Shown in pieces: positions 1-11,640 of a DNA stretch of 64,000 nt. Below the pieces are notes generated by a model. That model saw nothing but the letters and a program-made list of their open reading frames with translations, was not told where the DNA came from and did not search any database. The stretch's first letter is position 1. Each line of letters opens with the position of its first letter. The translations under genes and the position numbers were made by a program. The DNA comes from Posidonia oceanica (Eukaryota > Streptophyta > Magnoliopsida > Alismatales > Posidoniaceae), in the NCBI GenBank assembly GCA_037176725.1, contig JAZBRS010000023.1, forward strand, positions 25,043,001-25,107,000, read 5' to 3'.

Positions 1-2581
1 GGTGGCTCGCGATGGCTGGAGCTTCCTCAGGGTGATCCTCCGATGCTCCCTGGATGTTCAGGTGGAGCTTCTGCGGCTCGAGCGGGAGAACGCAGTTGGT
101 GGGTCGACTGTGAGCTGCCGGAGGTGGGCGGGGCGGCGTGTTGCTCTCAGGATCGAGCGGGGGCTTCGGGGAGGTAGCTGGAGGCTCGGTGGATGATTCT
201 GGATGGTCAAAAAGGCCGGGAAGGGACTGGAGGGGAGGTTCGGGTTTGGAGCGGATTTCGGACAGGAACTGCTGCAGGTGTTTGTGGTGGAGCGTTTCGC
301 CTGTGGTGGGTTACTGAGCTGGAGGCTAGGGCTTCTGGAAGGTGGTTGTCCGGCGAGTGTCTGGGCGGAGTTTGGGAGGATGTGGTGGACTGTGGTGCTG
401 GGAATTTCAGAAAGGATTCGGGATGGGTTCTGGTTGGGTTTCGGGCGGTTTCCGGCGAAAAGCTGGGCTGTTTCTCTGTGGGAAGGAAGGGGGAAGTCGC
501 AGGTGGCTTGGGTGAGATTGGGGGGCGAATTCCGGGCTGTTCTGGAGGTGTTTCGGGTGCTGGTTCGCTGCGGAAAGAAGAGGCGGAAGACCTGGTTCTC
601 TGGATGGATTTCAGAGGAAGAACGGTGCCCTCTCTCGCTGGGAATTGCCCTCTGGGATCTCTCCCCTCTTCCCCGGATGTTCTCTCCTCTTTTCTCCTCT
701 CCTTTCTCTCCTCAATTAGCTCTCTGATTTCCCTCCTTTCTGCCTTGAACTCTGATGACTTCTGCTCTTGGTTTTGCAGGCCTGCGGCAATTGAATGCCG
801 GCGTGGCGATGGCAGGCGCATGGACGGAGTTCGGCGCGTGCTCGTCCGGCTCGAGCAGGAGATGGCAGACCGCTGCAGTGCCGCAGGCCAGCGGACACTG
901 TAGCAGATGGCAGGCGGGAGAGGGATGGAGGACGACGGCACTGTAGCTGCGGGCCGGGCTGATATTTTGAAAAAAAAAGAAAGAAAAAAAGGAAAGAAGA
1001 GAAACGGGCTGATGAGCCCAGTAAGGAAGAAAAGAAAAGATAAAAGGAAGAAAGAAAGAAAGATGGAAAGAGGGAGGGAAATAAAAATAGAAAAAATAAG
1101 ATAAAAATAAATAAAAATATTAGATGATTTGGGTTGTAGGTTAGATGTTTAATTGGATTTTTTTTAATGACTGTTTTTAAGTTAATTAGTGTGTTTTAGG
1201 CTTGATTAGGGTTTTAGGGTTTTATTTTATTTTTAATTTGTTTTCCACTTGATTAGGTGTTTGTTAAATCTTTTTAAATTGTTTTTAAAATTGTGTTTTC
1301 TTGTTAAGTATTTTAGGATGTTAATTAGGATTTTTAGGATTTATTTCCATATTAATTAGAAAGGGTTTTGGGCTTTTAGTTCTAGTCTTTTATGTTTTTC
1401 TTCTTTAAGTCTTTTGAACTATGTTTTTGATTTTTATTTGTTAATTCTTCTTGATGTTTTTAGTTGGATTTTTCTGGTTTGATCAAGTGTTTTAAGTCTT
1501 TTAACTGTATTTTCTTTTTCCTTTTTTGATTAAGTTCTTATGCTTTTTTTTCCTTATGTTTATTAGGTTAAGTCTTTTGTCTTTTTTAATTACTTGTTTT
1601 AGTATTTGATTTTTAATTCTTTCCTTTAGGGTTTGTTTTTTAATTCTTTTAGTGGGGTTTTATTTCTGGTAGGTTCTGACTTTGTTCCAGTTTTTTACTT
1701 GATTTTACAGTATTTTCTTTTAGTTTGTTTTGCATTTTTTAGTTTGCATGCTTGGTTTTCTTTTTAGCTTGATTTAGTTAAGTTTGAGTTTTTAATCATT
1801 TGTTTAATGTTTTTTAGTTGCTTTTCTTGGAATTCTGATTTGTTTCTTTTATGTTTTGGGGTTTTACAGATTTTTAAGGATTTTTATGGGTTTTTGCAAA
1901 AGAGAGAAGGAGGAAAAGGAAAAGAAGAAGAAAAGGGGAAAAAGGAAAACAAAAGGGAAAGAGATAAGTTTGAGGGAAAAGATTTTTTAAAATTCGGGAA
2001 AAATGCTAAAAATAAAATAAAAATAGGAATAAGATGGAGAAAGGATAGGAGTACAAAGGGGGCCCACAGCCAAGCCAGAGAAAGGGCAAGAAGGGGATGA
2101 AAAGAGAGACGATAATCAGGAGAGAGAGAGGAGAGAGAAAACGATAGTCCTGGAGAGAGAAAACGATAATTTGGCCAAAAGGGGGGCTTAGAGGTCTCGG
2201 AAAGGGGTGAAATTTGGCGGGTGTGGGGTCTAGGATTTCTAGTTCTGGTCCCGGAGTTTTGGTTTGGTTTTGAGGGAGTTTTGGAGGGGTTTTGAGGTGT
2301 AGAAAAAGGGTATTTTTGCCTAAGTTTCCCAGGGTTTTTGGGAGGGGTCTGGTTTGAATTTTTGCAGGCTTTTTGGTGGGTTTGCTAAGTCATCAGGGGT
2401 GAGTTTTCCTATGAATTTTGGTAGGTTTTCAGGTTCGGAAAAGGGGGGTAATCCTAGGTCAAGTTTGGGCTTATTTTGAAGGGAAAGAAGGAGAGGAAGG
2501 TGTAGGTTTGGGTCTAGATTCGGGTCCAGCAGCCACCAAAAGGCTCCAAACGATCCAGCCTGTCAAAATGGGGTGTCAACA
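1..2581 (-). mobile_element. Giant LTR, subfamily A, cut by the window edge
   Basis: This is the 5' part of a minus-strand LTR. Its outer end at 2581 reads TGTTGACACCCCATTTTGAC on the minus strand, the same start as the LTR ending at 37126. Bases 1-2581 align throughout with about 34560-37126: a GC-rich part (1-950), a purine-rich patch (960-1100), a T-rich part (1100-1900), a second purine patch (1900-2200) and a G/T-rich end. The rest of the LTR lies outside the window, so whether it is solo cannot be told. It cuts into the Myb/SANT-like pseudogene at 2582. The open frames in the GC-rich part have no recognisable domain and are not called as genes. Confidence 0.8.
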
Positions 2582-3211
2582 CCATATCTTCCATTATATC
2601 ACCATATCCTCTTTCAGTATCAATCTCCTCAACCATATAAGTTGGAGTTTGGGCATCTTTTCCTGTTACTTGATCTTTCCTAAAAATAATGCTAAAATCC
2701 CAATAATGTAGAAATGACCTATTTTTCTACACGAATGCTTTCTTGTGAACCTACAAGTTATAAATAAATATTCAAGAAAATAAGTAGAAAAAAAATTTAG
2801 TACAAGAATAAAATATATAAATTCTTTCATAAAGTAGTCATTACCTGTAAATATGACTCCCAATTGTTGGGAGTCATAGTTATACAAACTTTATCGTAAT
2901 CCCATGTAAAATTTCCAAATTCACAAATGTGGTTGTTCATCATGTCATATATTATAATCCAATCATTCTTTATTGTTTTCATCCTAGACTCGTATGTGTG
3001 GTTTAGCTTTGATCCCAGTATTAGGAAGCAACTTGGATAATGCTTCCTCCACTACTTGTAAAAATCTAGGTTTGAAACCATTATTAGCTTTGTATAGTCC
3101 TTCATTCACAACATCAAGCATAGTCTCAACTAATTTGGCATCTTCCATAGTGGTCCACCTTCTTTTATTTTTTCTTGGACTTCTTCCATTTTCTTTCACA
3201 CCTAAAAACAT
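2582..3211 (-). pseudogene. Myb/SANT-like ORF of a PIF/Harbinger element, truncated
   Basis: Proteins of this type bind DNA and are encoded beside the transposase in PIF/Harbinger elements; a host L10-interacting MYB-like gene is the alternative. From an ATG at 3211 (minus) the product carries the SANT core KRRWTTMEDAKLVETML followed by NNGFKPRFLQ. After KAKPHI the frame shifts by one base and continues with ESRMKTIKNDW and TPNNWESYLQ. A GT donor at 2844 and an AG acceptor at 2752-2751 bound a short intron. The second exon (2750-2582) has an in-frame TAG and then IIFRKDQVTGKDAQTP, the usual FGKDRATG-type segment of the family. It is then cut by the giant LTR. One frameshift, one stop and a lost 3' end make it a pseudogene. 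The matching transposase remnant is probably the minus-strand piece at 7432-7772, separated by the TRIM insertion. Confidence 0.75.
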
Positions 3212-3315
3212 TACATTTGTATAATTTCATTTATATAACAAAATGATTATGAAGTCATCAATAATTACATGTCAAATAATAAAAGATAACAAAATTCACT
3301 AAATTTAATTATTAC

Positions 3316-3427
3316 TATTGGAATAGTCCCACGTTGGAAAAAGTGAGGATAGGACTTGTGATTATATATAGATGGACCCTTTCACTCATTATCAATTGGT
3401 TTTGAGTTGGACGTCTATATTTCAACA
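3316..3427 (+). repeat. 5' LTR of the TRIM
   Basis: 112 bp, matching 7256-7364. The first base pair is TA where the partner LTR has TG, a likely point mutation. The primer-binding site follows at once. Confidence 0.88.
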
Positions 3428-3439
3428 TAGTATCAGAGC
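3428..3439 (+). other. Primer-binding site for initiator tRNA-Met
   Basis: TAGTATCAGAGC abuts the 5' LTR and differs from the plant consensus TGGTATCAGAGC at one base. Confidence 0.8.
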
Positions 3440-3480
3440 AGTGTTAGAACCGTTGGAGTAGTGCGGGCTAATGGAAACAG

Positions 3481-3718
3481 GGACAAGAAAGAGGAGGCTT
3501 TTCCATGGGTCTGCCGCCGCCGCTAGTAGTGCTACGACAACGATCCAGTGGCGGCGGCAGCGGCTGTTGTTGCTCTATCTCTCTTAAACCCAGGTTCTGG
3601 TCCAGATCCTGGGTTTAAGAGAGAGAGAGAGCAACAGCAACCGCCGCCGAACCATCGTCGTAGTACCACCGTTGGTGGCGGCGGACCCACGGAAAAACGG
3701 CCTCTCTCTTGTGCCTCC
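3481..3718. repeat. Long foldback inside the TRIM
   Basis: The two halves are imperfect reverse complements meeting near 3600 with almost no loop. Left-arm landmarks are CATGGGTCTGCCGCC (3514-3528), TGCTACGACAACGAT and CTCTTAAACCCAGG (3581-3594). Each has its complement in the right arm (CCTGGGTTTAAGAG at 3608-3621, CGTCGTAGTA, then GGCGGACCCACGG). Small insertions interrupt the arms, which are about 115-120 nt each. Open frames across it are by-products of the fold. Confidence 0.8.
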
Positions 3719-4000
3719 AAATCGTGATGGTGTATTCGGAAGATTGATTGTGCCAATTTGTTGTCATTTGTCTACAAATCTGGTTCATTTATGCGTGGTT
3801 ACGGGCTATCCACGTTTCTCTTGTGTCTACGTGCCTGTTGCTGCTACTACTGCTACCTTATCTACTACTACTACTTTCATTCCTTTTTAAGTTATGTAGT
3901 TTTGTTTAATAACATAAAGAATCACTATGTAACAAGCTGTGCATGTTAGATACTTCAACTTGAGGAGGAGTGCTAGAATAGATAGATCTTTATATGGATC

Positions 4001-7000
4001 TGTAGACACCCCATTTTGACAGGCTTTAAGTTGGTGGATTTCGCTGGAAGCTTGCTCAAGTCTGCGGCTTGACTAACCTAACAAACCATTTCCAAACCCT
4101 ACCCAAATCCAACCTAAACCTTGACCCAGACCTTGATCTCCTTAAAACCCACCCAGAACATCCTAAAATCACCTAAACCAATCCCAATCCCTATTTTGGT
4201 ACTAAACAAGTCTTAACCTAAGCCAAAATTCTCAAAAATAGCCTTGATACACCTCTGGGACGTTGGACGCTGGCTAACCCAGTGTCCAACGTTGGACGCG
4301 TTTGTGCTAGCATTTAACGTTAGACGCTGCACCGGTGAGTGTCCAACATGTCGGGGAGGCCAGCATCCTTTGGCCGTCCTCTGCCGCTCCCTGCCACCCC
4401 ACGACCTCACATTCACTCCCCACTTATTACCCACTCCCTCCAAGTACTAAAAACAAGCCCTACTTACTGCCCATCCCCTCCGGCCTGCCACCTCCCACAT
4501 TCGCCGGCAACTTGCCTCTCACAGCCTTCTCCACTGCCTCACTGCTCTTGCCATCTGCAGACCTGACGCCACTTACTCCCCTACCATCCTTGACATGCCC
4601 ACGCCCCCAGCTGTGGCTCCAACTCTCTCCACCGCCTCACTGCCACCTCTGCAAAATCCGGCAAACAAAAAGAGAACCCAACATCCATTTTCGATCACCA
4701 CACCCATTTGTTGAAAATTGAGAAATCCTCCGAGCTTAGAGTGATTCCCAGAGTGCTTCCCCACCTGTGAGCAAGCCTCCCGAACCCTTTCCCAAGCTCA
4801 GGCTGCCCTCCGGAGCTCGCTGTTCGTCGTCGTCCATCTTCACCGGCCAACCGCGGAACACCAATCCGGGCTGCAATAGGTAGTTTTTTCTATGCCCTTA
4901 GCTTAAGCGTGCATGCAGTAACTTGGTAGACTCTTTTCCACACGTTTTCCACCATGCACGTAGCCCCACCACCTAGCTCGTTGGAGTTCGGCGATGGGTT
5001 CGCCGCCCGCACGAGGCCGTCGGCCTGTGAGTGTGTGGCTGCCTCCCTCGTGGACCCCACGGCTTGCTTAAGGTCTGGGAACTCTTCCCTCGCCCTCACG
5101 AAGCTTCACAGCTGGTTGTCATGGCTCGCCGACCTCACAGATGGCCGGAGAAGACATGGAAATCGACGGCGAGAGGGAGGAGGTGGGTGGAGCAATCCAC
5201 TCACCCATTTTTGTCACCAAGCATATGTTTAGGTTTGTCTTTACTTGCTCTTGCTTCGAAGCTAATTAGTTTGCCATTTTCAATCGATTTGGACGTTGTT
5301 TCTGGCCGGGAAAGATCCCGACTTGTTAGACACACAACCTGGTGCGTCTAACATTGGACGCGTCCTGTGATAGCGTCCAACGCCCCTGCTTCCTTTCCTT
5401 TGATGTTCCTCTTGATGATATGGTTTGATGGGCTTGTTGAAATGTTTTGATGTTGTGTTTGCTTCCCTCTATGCTTCTAGATGCCATGTTTCAAATAATG
5501 TTTTTCCTACGTGGTTTTCCTCCAGTATTTTCAAGATAACTTGTCTCTGTGTTAGACGCTGGGTGGGGTAGCGTTCTATGTTGTACGCAGGCCTCCTTGC
5601 GTCTTACGTTCTTGTGTGTTTGCTTGACTTTAATAACTGCTTAAAGCCATTTTGCTTGAATGTTTGTTTGATCCAGGCATGCATGTTAATATATGGGTCT
5701 TCTTTCAGTCATTTGCAGATTTATACGATGCTTTTTTATCAAGTTTGCATGCTAAGCTTTATGCCTCTGCCTTCTCTGCGTTGGACGCTGAGTGCTCCAG
5801 CGTTCTATGTAAAACGCTGGCTACTCAAGCGTTCAACAACCTACTTTGGCTTGAACTAGTTTTATGCTTGTATCTTGTTCTTTAAATCTTCTTGGCTTCT
5901 CATCTGGTTTGTATAACATGATCTGCATGTCTTACTGTCATAATATTGCATTTGCATCACGTTTACATATTCAGCATGCATGCATACTTTTCAAAATCCA
6001 AGTCCAGGTGTTGGACGCTGCTGATCCCAGCGTCCAACGTTAGACGCTACTAATCCCAACGTTTAACACCATCTGCTTGTTTAAAACAGATTTGTCGCTT
6101 GCATTCGATTTCTGAGCTGATGCTTTGATCTTTTGGCATAGTTTTATCTGTCCCTAGCTTTTACATGGCATTAAAGTCTGTGTTTTCCAAACATGCATCC
6201 TTTCTTGCAGTGCAGCTGACTCTCTGTGTTGGATGCTGTGGTAACCTGCGTCCTATGTTAGACGCAGATGTTCCTAGCGTTCAACACTCTGAGTCTGTGA
6301 CTTCTTGATTTTGTGCCCACTCTTGGCTTTTATGCTTCAATTGCTTTTGTCCTGACTGTTTGGCTTGCTCTACTTTGTCCATGTTTTTTTATTTTGATAT
6401 CAATATCATGTTTTATCAGCTGTGCATGCATGTTTTGCAAGATCCCTGTCTTCTGTGTAGGACGCTGGGTTTCTCAGCGTCTTACGTTGGACGCTGCTCT
6501 TGCCAGCGTCCAACACTTCAAGTTTGCTGTAATTTGTTTCCTTGTGCCGTTTTCGACTCGAACATCGTTTCTTGGGTTTGTTTTCTCCTAGGGCATGTTT
6601 TGGCACCCTAGCACATAGTCTAACAGTGGTTTTCATATTTCGCGTCTTAGTCGTGTCTTCCCAACCTGTTTTCGCCTCCTTGCAGTAATTTGAATTTTAA
6701 TTAATTGCTTTTAAACAATGTTTGCTAAGCTTTGCATGGTTTATAATTATATATTGCATACCGCCTTAGGGCGAACATAAATCGACGTTTCATGCCAACA
6801 TTTGCCACACAATAGCGGATCAGTTAAGAAAGACCGATTCCTCAGACGTGTTGGGAGTGCCTAACACCTTTCCCGCACGTAATAAGAGTCCTTACCCTTT
6901 TCTCTGGACCGCGTTGACTCTGTGTCACATACTTGGATCGGATTTGCATACTTTTAAAATGCATGAGTTTCCTTTACATGTTTGTTTTACGGTTTTCTTA

Positions 7001-7197
7001 GTTTTTTCTATTTTAATAAATTAGGTGGCGACTCATTGTCTTTTATTTTATTTTCCTTTTACGTTCGTCCCTGTTTTTCGGTGTTTTCGAGTCGAGTTTC
7101 CTTTCTCGAATCCACCTGCTAATAGTGGCCTACTATCGGTCGGTGCATGCGAGCTTTGGCATCGTGCATGGATGTGCCGATTATCAAGGTTACTACA
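4001..7197 (+). mobile_element. Solo LTR, subfamily B of the giant LTR family
   Basis: It starts TGTAGACACCCCATTTTGAC and ends GGTTACTACA, with TGTAG/CTACA as terminal inverted repeat. The exact target duplication GGATC sits at 3996-4000 and 7198-7202. No internal region or second LTR exists, so it is a solo LTR left by recombination, inserted in the TRIM. It contains a pyrimidine-leaning 5' part, a tandem array of palindromic modules (about 5330-6520), and a 3' part shared by the family: GTGCCTAACACCTTTCCCGC near 6858 and GGTGGCGACTC near 7025. The superfamily is probably Ty3/gypsy of the Tat/Ogre type, judged only from LTR size and the 3' motifs. Confidence 0.92.
5330..6520 (+). repeat. Tandem array, about 222-bp period, with palindromic modules
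   Basis: Modules recur near 5345, 5551, 5778, 6010, 6229 and 6455, spaced about 206-231 bp. Each is built from inverted repeats of the type GTTGGACGCTG, 7-nt spacer, CAGCGTCCAAC. Perfect 11-bp arms occur at 6010-6020/6028-6038 and 6486-6496/6504-6514. Many modules hold two such hairpins back to back. A further cluster of three lies at 4262-4347. Differences between copies are often C-to-T at CpG, as expected from methylated-cytosine decay. Confidence 0.85.
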
Positions 7198-7255
7198 GGA
7201 TCTTTGTGTTATCCATTTATTAAGTCACCTAAAAAAGGCCACAAGTGATGAAAAG

Positions 7256-7364
7256 TGTTGAAATAGTCCCACATTGGAAAAAGTGAGGACAGGACTTGTT
7301 ATATATTGATAGGTCACTCCATTCATTGCCAATTGGTTTTGAGTTAAATGTTTATATTTCAACA
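7256..7364 (+). repeat. 3' LTR of the TRIM
   Basis: 109 bp starting TGTTGAAATAGTCCC and ending TTCAACA, followed by the ATTAC target duplication. Confidence 0.88.
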
Positions 7365-7431
7365 ATTACAAATACATTAAAAACAACATGACAAAATAGA
7401 AGGATCACAATTTATGTTCGTGTATGAAACA

Positions 7432-7772
7432 CAGATTGGGCAAGATTTGCCCTAAATACAGTCCATTCTGGTATGCATTTCTCTTCTTATAAAATTGTGT
7501 AGAAGATAACAAGCCATGGTGATCTTATTTTATGTTTTGATTGGATAAAAAAAATGACTTTTAAGAATAGTCTATCTCTTTTTAAGGATGTCAAAACACC
7601 TTTCAATCACATTTCTAGTTGAAGAATACTTCATGTTGAAAAATTCTTTAGCAGTAGTTGGTTGATAGTCCTCACTTCAATCATTCAAATGATATCTTTG
7701 CCCTCTCAATGATGCAAGAAATCTTTCACTATTGGTATAGTGAGCTTCTACTAGGTAATAGTAATCTTATAC
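7432..7772 (-). pseudogene. PIF/Harbinger transposase, C-terminal fragment
   Basis: Minus-strand translation in shifting frames gives YYLVEAHY, then GQRYHLND, KEFFNMKYSSTRNVIERCF and ITMACYLLHNFIRREM. This is the order found around the second catalytic Asp, the catalytic Glu of RNVIERCF and the LLHNFI segment of the DDE domain. The catalytic Asp position reads Glu here (VEAHY for VDAGY). The N-terminal half is absent. Stops and frame changes rule out function. It probably belonged to the same element as the Myb/SANT-like remnant at 2582-3211, with the TRIM later landing between them. Confidence 0.75.
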
Positions 7773-8355
7773 AACAAAAGAAATAAGAAATTATTATTGA
7801 TGTGTAATTAATAAACACCTGATATGTTGGAAGCTTGTTTGATTTAGATACCGTTATATTGAAATCGTTGTTTCACAAGAAAAAAAAGACTCAAAACATA
7901 GGATTGAATTCGAACGGAGTTTTGATTGGTTTTGAGGAGAGATCATGAAGAAATCTGTAGAGATCATGAATGGTGTTTTGATTGCAGTGTTTGATCTTAT
8001 TTATATATTATTTGATTGTAGTGTTTGTCTTGTTTGATTGGTGAACAAAGTTGATTTGATTGCAGTGTTTGTTCTTATTTATATATTGCAGTGTATATCA
8101 TGCATTGTTGTTGATTGCAAGTGCATATCATGCAGTGTTGATTTATATCTTATTTATGTATTTCTCTTTACTGAAAGTATATCATGTAGTGTATAAATCT
8201 CATCTAAACAAGTAAATCCTGAAATTCTGTGTTCTTATTTATATATTACAGTGTATATCATGCAGTGTTCTTATATGCAATGACTATGGCACACATCAAT
8301 AAAAGTTTATATAAATATCATCTTGTTTTTTAACTTGTGACTTAAGATATTACAT
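7773..8355. other. AT-rich spacer with a degenerate short repeat
   Basis: No gene is seen. The phrase TATATATTGCAGTGTATATC, or a close variant, recurs near 8085 and 8240 with TTGATTGCAGTGTTTG copies between, so part of this stretch is a decayed local repeat. Confidence 0.45.
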
Positions 8356-8760
8356 ATGGTAAATTGGTTTTTGCGTCTTGTTGGGGTGTTAATTGACTTA
8401 CGTAGACGTCAAATCGAAATACCTGTGTATTCAATGAACAAGGTTTCTAAGATTGCTAATTTATATCGATTAGTATATGCTAATGATCGAAATTGTGTTG
8501 AGCAAATTAAAATGGATAGATTTGCATTAAAGAAGTTTTGTAGCATGCTTCAATCCATAGGAAATCTTAAGTCTACCAAGAATGTTGATGTTGACGAGCA
8601 GATTATTATTTTTTTACATATTTTAACCTACCATGTAATATGTAAAAAATAGGGTGATAAAACATAGGTTTGGCTGGTTTGGAGAGAGCATTAGTGGACA
8701 TTTCGATAATGTATTACATTCTATCATAAGATTACAAAGTGAATTTCTTAAGAAACCAAC
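8356..8760 (+). pseudogene. PIF/Harbinger transposase, N-terminal fragment
   Basis: From the ATG at 8356 the frame reads through MDRFALKKFCSMLQSIGNLK and DVDEQIIIFLHILTYHV, the usual N-terminal helical region of plant Harbinger transposases. The frame closes at a TAG at 8650. One base over it continues as VIKHRFGWFGESISGHF and LQSEFLKKPTD to about 8760, so a one-base frameshift broke it. The catalytic domain does not follow. It is on the strand opposite to the fragment at 7432-7772, so it is a second copy or an inverted piece. Confidence 0.75.
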
Positions 8761-10109
8761 AGATCGGGACGTTTGCTGCGCCGAATGAGGAAGGAAACCC
8801 GAAGAGGAAGGGCTACGAGGTAGTTGCTGCACTAGAGGAAGGAGGCTACCACACGAGGAGTACCTGAGATAAACAAACAAACTTCACAGATCAAAGAAAA
8901 ACAAACGAGGAAATGATCAAAAGCCAGGATCGACGCACCTTGATCTGCTACGAAGAAACAAACTTCACCTTGTTTCTACTGTAGGGTAGCTGTTGCATTG
9001 AAGGGAGAAGATTCTGGAGTAAGAAGGGCTACAGACTACGGAGGAAGATGGGGGTTGGAGGAGGAAGGTGTCAGAGGAGTTGTTGCACTGGAGGAGGAAA
9101 GGCTGCAGACTGCAGAAGAAGATGAAGATTGGAGGAGGAAGGCGAGGAAGGCGCTCGACTGTGGATCTGTGCTAGAGGAGGGTTGCAGGAAGGTGTAGGA
9201 GGAGGGTTGTAGAAAGGATTTGAATGGGTTGGTGCTTTGAAAGAACGTGAGGAAGATAGGTTGGGCGTTGGGTTTTTCCTTTTTTATTTATTCCTTGCAT
9301 ACCAACAATAGAATGGGAATCAAATTTCTTGTATACCAACAAGGAATTAAATTTCCAAGGAGAGTGGGAATTTTATTGTCAAGGGAATGACTATTTCAAC
9401 CATATTTTCGTACCAAACGTAAAAATACAGTTTCATCTCTGAATTTTGATTCCATTCCAGACTCCAGCCCATTCCACGGTCCATTCTAATACACCAAACG
9501 CTACATGAAGGATGGAGAATGTAGTAATAGGAGAAGTAAAAAAAATGAGGAATTGTTTGATAATTTCTCTTCTACAAATGATAGTCGTGGGACGTAATAT
9601 ATTACAATTTTTATACTTTTCTTTTCTTTTTTGCAAATATTGGAGATGAGCCTATTCATGAAGATCTCCGTCATAATCTATCAAAGACTTATTGTACAAA
9701 TCGTTCTATGAATAAGAAGGGTTCATTATTGGGGGATCGAGTTGATAGAAGTAATTATAATATACTAGTAAGAAAATAAAAAGTTTAAGTAATTGAATAT
9801 AATGTTATTTGTTTTTTACCTAGGGATGTATTTGAGAGGTGGAATTTCGGTCAAAGAACTACTTAGAAAGGTAGGAGATGAAAGAGTAAAGGTAAGAGTA
9901 CGTGAAAGATGAAAGAGGTACCTTTCTTGGTTTGAGGTTGTACAGCAAGGCAGGAGACGAAAGAGGAAAGGTGAGGTTGAGAAAGGTAGGATGTGAAAGA
10001 GTAAAGGTACAAGTACGTGAAATATTTGTTGGGAATAAAAAAACAGAGTCGGTGAAACAGCTACTGTCGCCATCCGCTCATTGTCACCGTTTGCGCAGAT
10101 GAAAATTTA
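8761..10109. other. Non-coding stretch with purine-rich and terminal-repeat-like parts
   Basis: 8980-9230 is GA-rich with loosely repeated AGGAGGAAGG/TTGCAGA phrases. 9280-9510 resembles the end region of a PIF/Harbinger or Tourist element, with TACCAACAAGGAATT and ATTCTAATACACCAAACGCT, but no matching opposite terminus or target site was found. At 9866-10026 a unit reading GAAAGGTAGGA(G/T)(A/G)TGAAAGAG recurs once about 113 bp apart. No gene is supported. Confidence 0.4.
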
Positions 10110-11640
10110 CAAAATCTTAATATTATAGTAATAATTGATTGAATTTGGTATTTTTTCGATCTCAGTGTTAAAGTGACTAACATCGTTCGTCATAGATGTT
10201 GTTGGCATGGCTTGTCAATCGTTCGAGGCGTAGTGTTTGTTTAGACTTGGTTCTCTTCTACTCGGTCTTCAAGTCAATTGCTTAGGATGATCCGACCTCG
10301 AACTGGGTCAAGTGACCGATCCCACATCAGGATTCTCCCACTTCGGTAGTTAATCAGTAGATCGATTGTTGAAGTAGGCAGTCTAGTAGTCAGTAATCGG
10401 TCGACCTGACAGGCGCGTGGTGATCGAATGATAAACAGTCGGCCTGGCAGACGCGTGCGATCAAATGATCCGGTTCTGTGGTGTGTCTTGTAGTGTGGGT
10501 GAAACTGTCCTGTCAAACAACGGTGGGTTGAGTAACTTGTTCGTTGGGAGGCAAGACTCGACCAAATGACTGAATCGTCGGGAGGCTAGGCTTGATCGAA
10601 CGATAGGGGTCATCGGGAGGTTAGACTCTACTGAACGATGGCATTACTAGGAGGTTGTGTTCAACCAAACGATAGGGCTTGGCCAAGAAAAACAAAAACA
10701 AAAATTAATAATGTTTTAAAATAAATTTAAAAAACTTAATATGATCGTAATAATTGATTGGGCTTGGTGCTCGTTTGCTGCACATGTCGTGGCATGACTT
10801 GCTCGGTCGATCATTTGAGTATCTTCAAGCCGATCATCTGAGGCACAATACCTCATTCTCCTCTGTTTGATCTTTAAGCCGAGCGAATCGAGTTGGGCGA
10901 TCGATAATTCCTCCACTTTGGTAATTAATTGGTAGATCGACTGCTGAAGTACAGTTCAATAGTTGGTCAATTCGGTAGGCGCATCGTAGGTAGGCATGAA
11001 GCGATCAAACAAAATAAATTAAAAAAAACTTAATATTATAGTAATAATTTACATGGCTTTGTTCTCGTTCGCCGCAGATGTTGACTTGCCTGGTCAAATG
11101 CTCAAGTGTCTTTAAGCCGATCGGTCGGGGCACAATGCTTATTCGGACATGGTTCTGTTTTGCTTGATCTTCAAGTTGAGTGAACTAGGTCGGGCGATCT
11201 ATTTTATATCAGAATTCCCCCACTTCAGTAGTTGATCGGTAAATCCACTGCTGAAGTAAATAGTTCAGTAGTCGGTTGGCCTGGCAGGTGTGTGGCGATC
11301 AAACAATAGTCGATCAGTTCATTAGGCACGTAGCTATCGAACAAATTAAATTTAAAAAATCTTAATATTATAGTAATAATTGATTAGGCTTGGTGCTTGT
11401 AGACACCCCAATTTGACAGGCTAAATTAGTGGTTCTCTCTGAAACCCTTTTCCAAGTCCAAAATAGCACCCATTTTCACCCAAAACCACTCTTCAAGACC
11501 TTAGAAGAACTCTAGGTTTGCACTCTCCAAAATCTTAGAAAAACTCTAGGTAAATCTCTCCTAAAATCCTAGAAAAGTTCTAGGTCAGCATCTCCTAAAC
11601 CCTAGGTCAGTATTTAAACCCTAGGTTAGCACAGGACACT

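Larger units (their letters stand above)
3316..7364 (+). mobile_element. TRIM-like element with a giant solo LTR nested inside
   Basis: Two near-identical short LTRs (3316-3427 and 7256-7364) share the core AATAGTCCCAC and end in TTCAACA. They are flanked by an exact 5-bp duplication ATTAC (3311-3315 and 7365-7369). Directly after the first LTR, 3428-3439 reads TAGTATCAGAGC, one mismatch from the initiator-Met tRNA primer-binding site TGGTATCAGAGC. Without the nested solo LTR (4001-7197) the element is about 850 bp and has no gag or pol, which fits a terminal-repeat retrotransposon in miniature. It lies inside the older PIF/Harbinger remnant. Confidence 0.88.

Noticed and set aside
193..941. 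Overlapping frames of 174-244 residues in GC-rich sequence
   Set aside because: This is LTR sequence; the equivalent part at 34500-35300 has different, non-matching frames, so the reading is not conserved.
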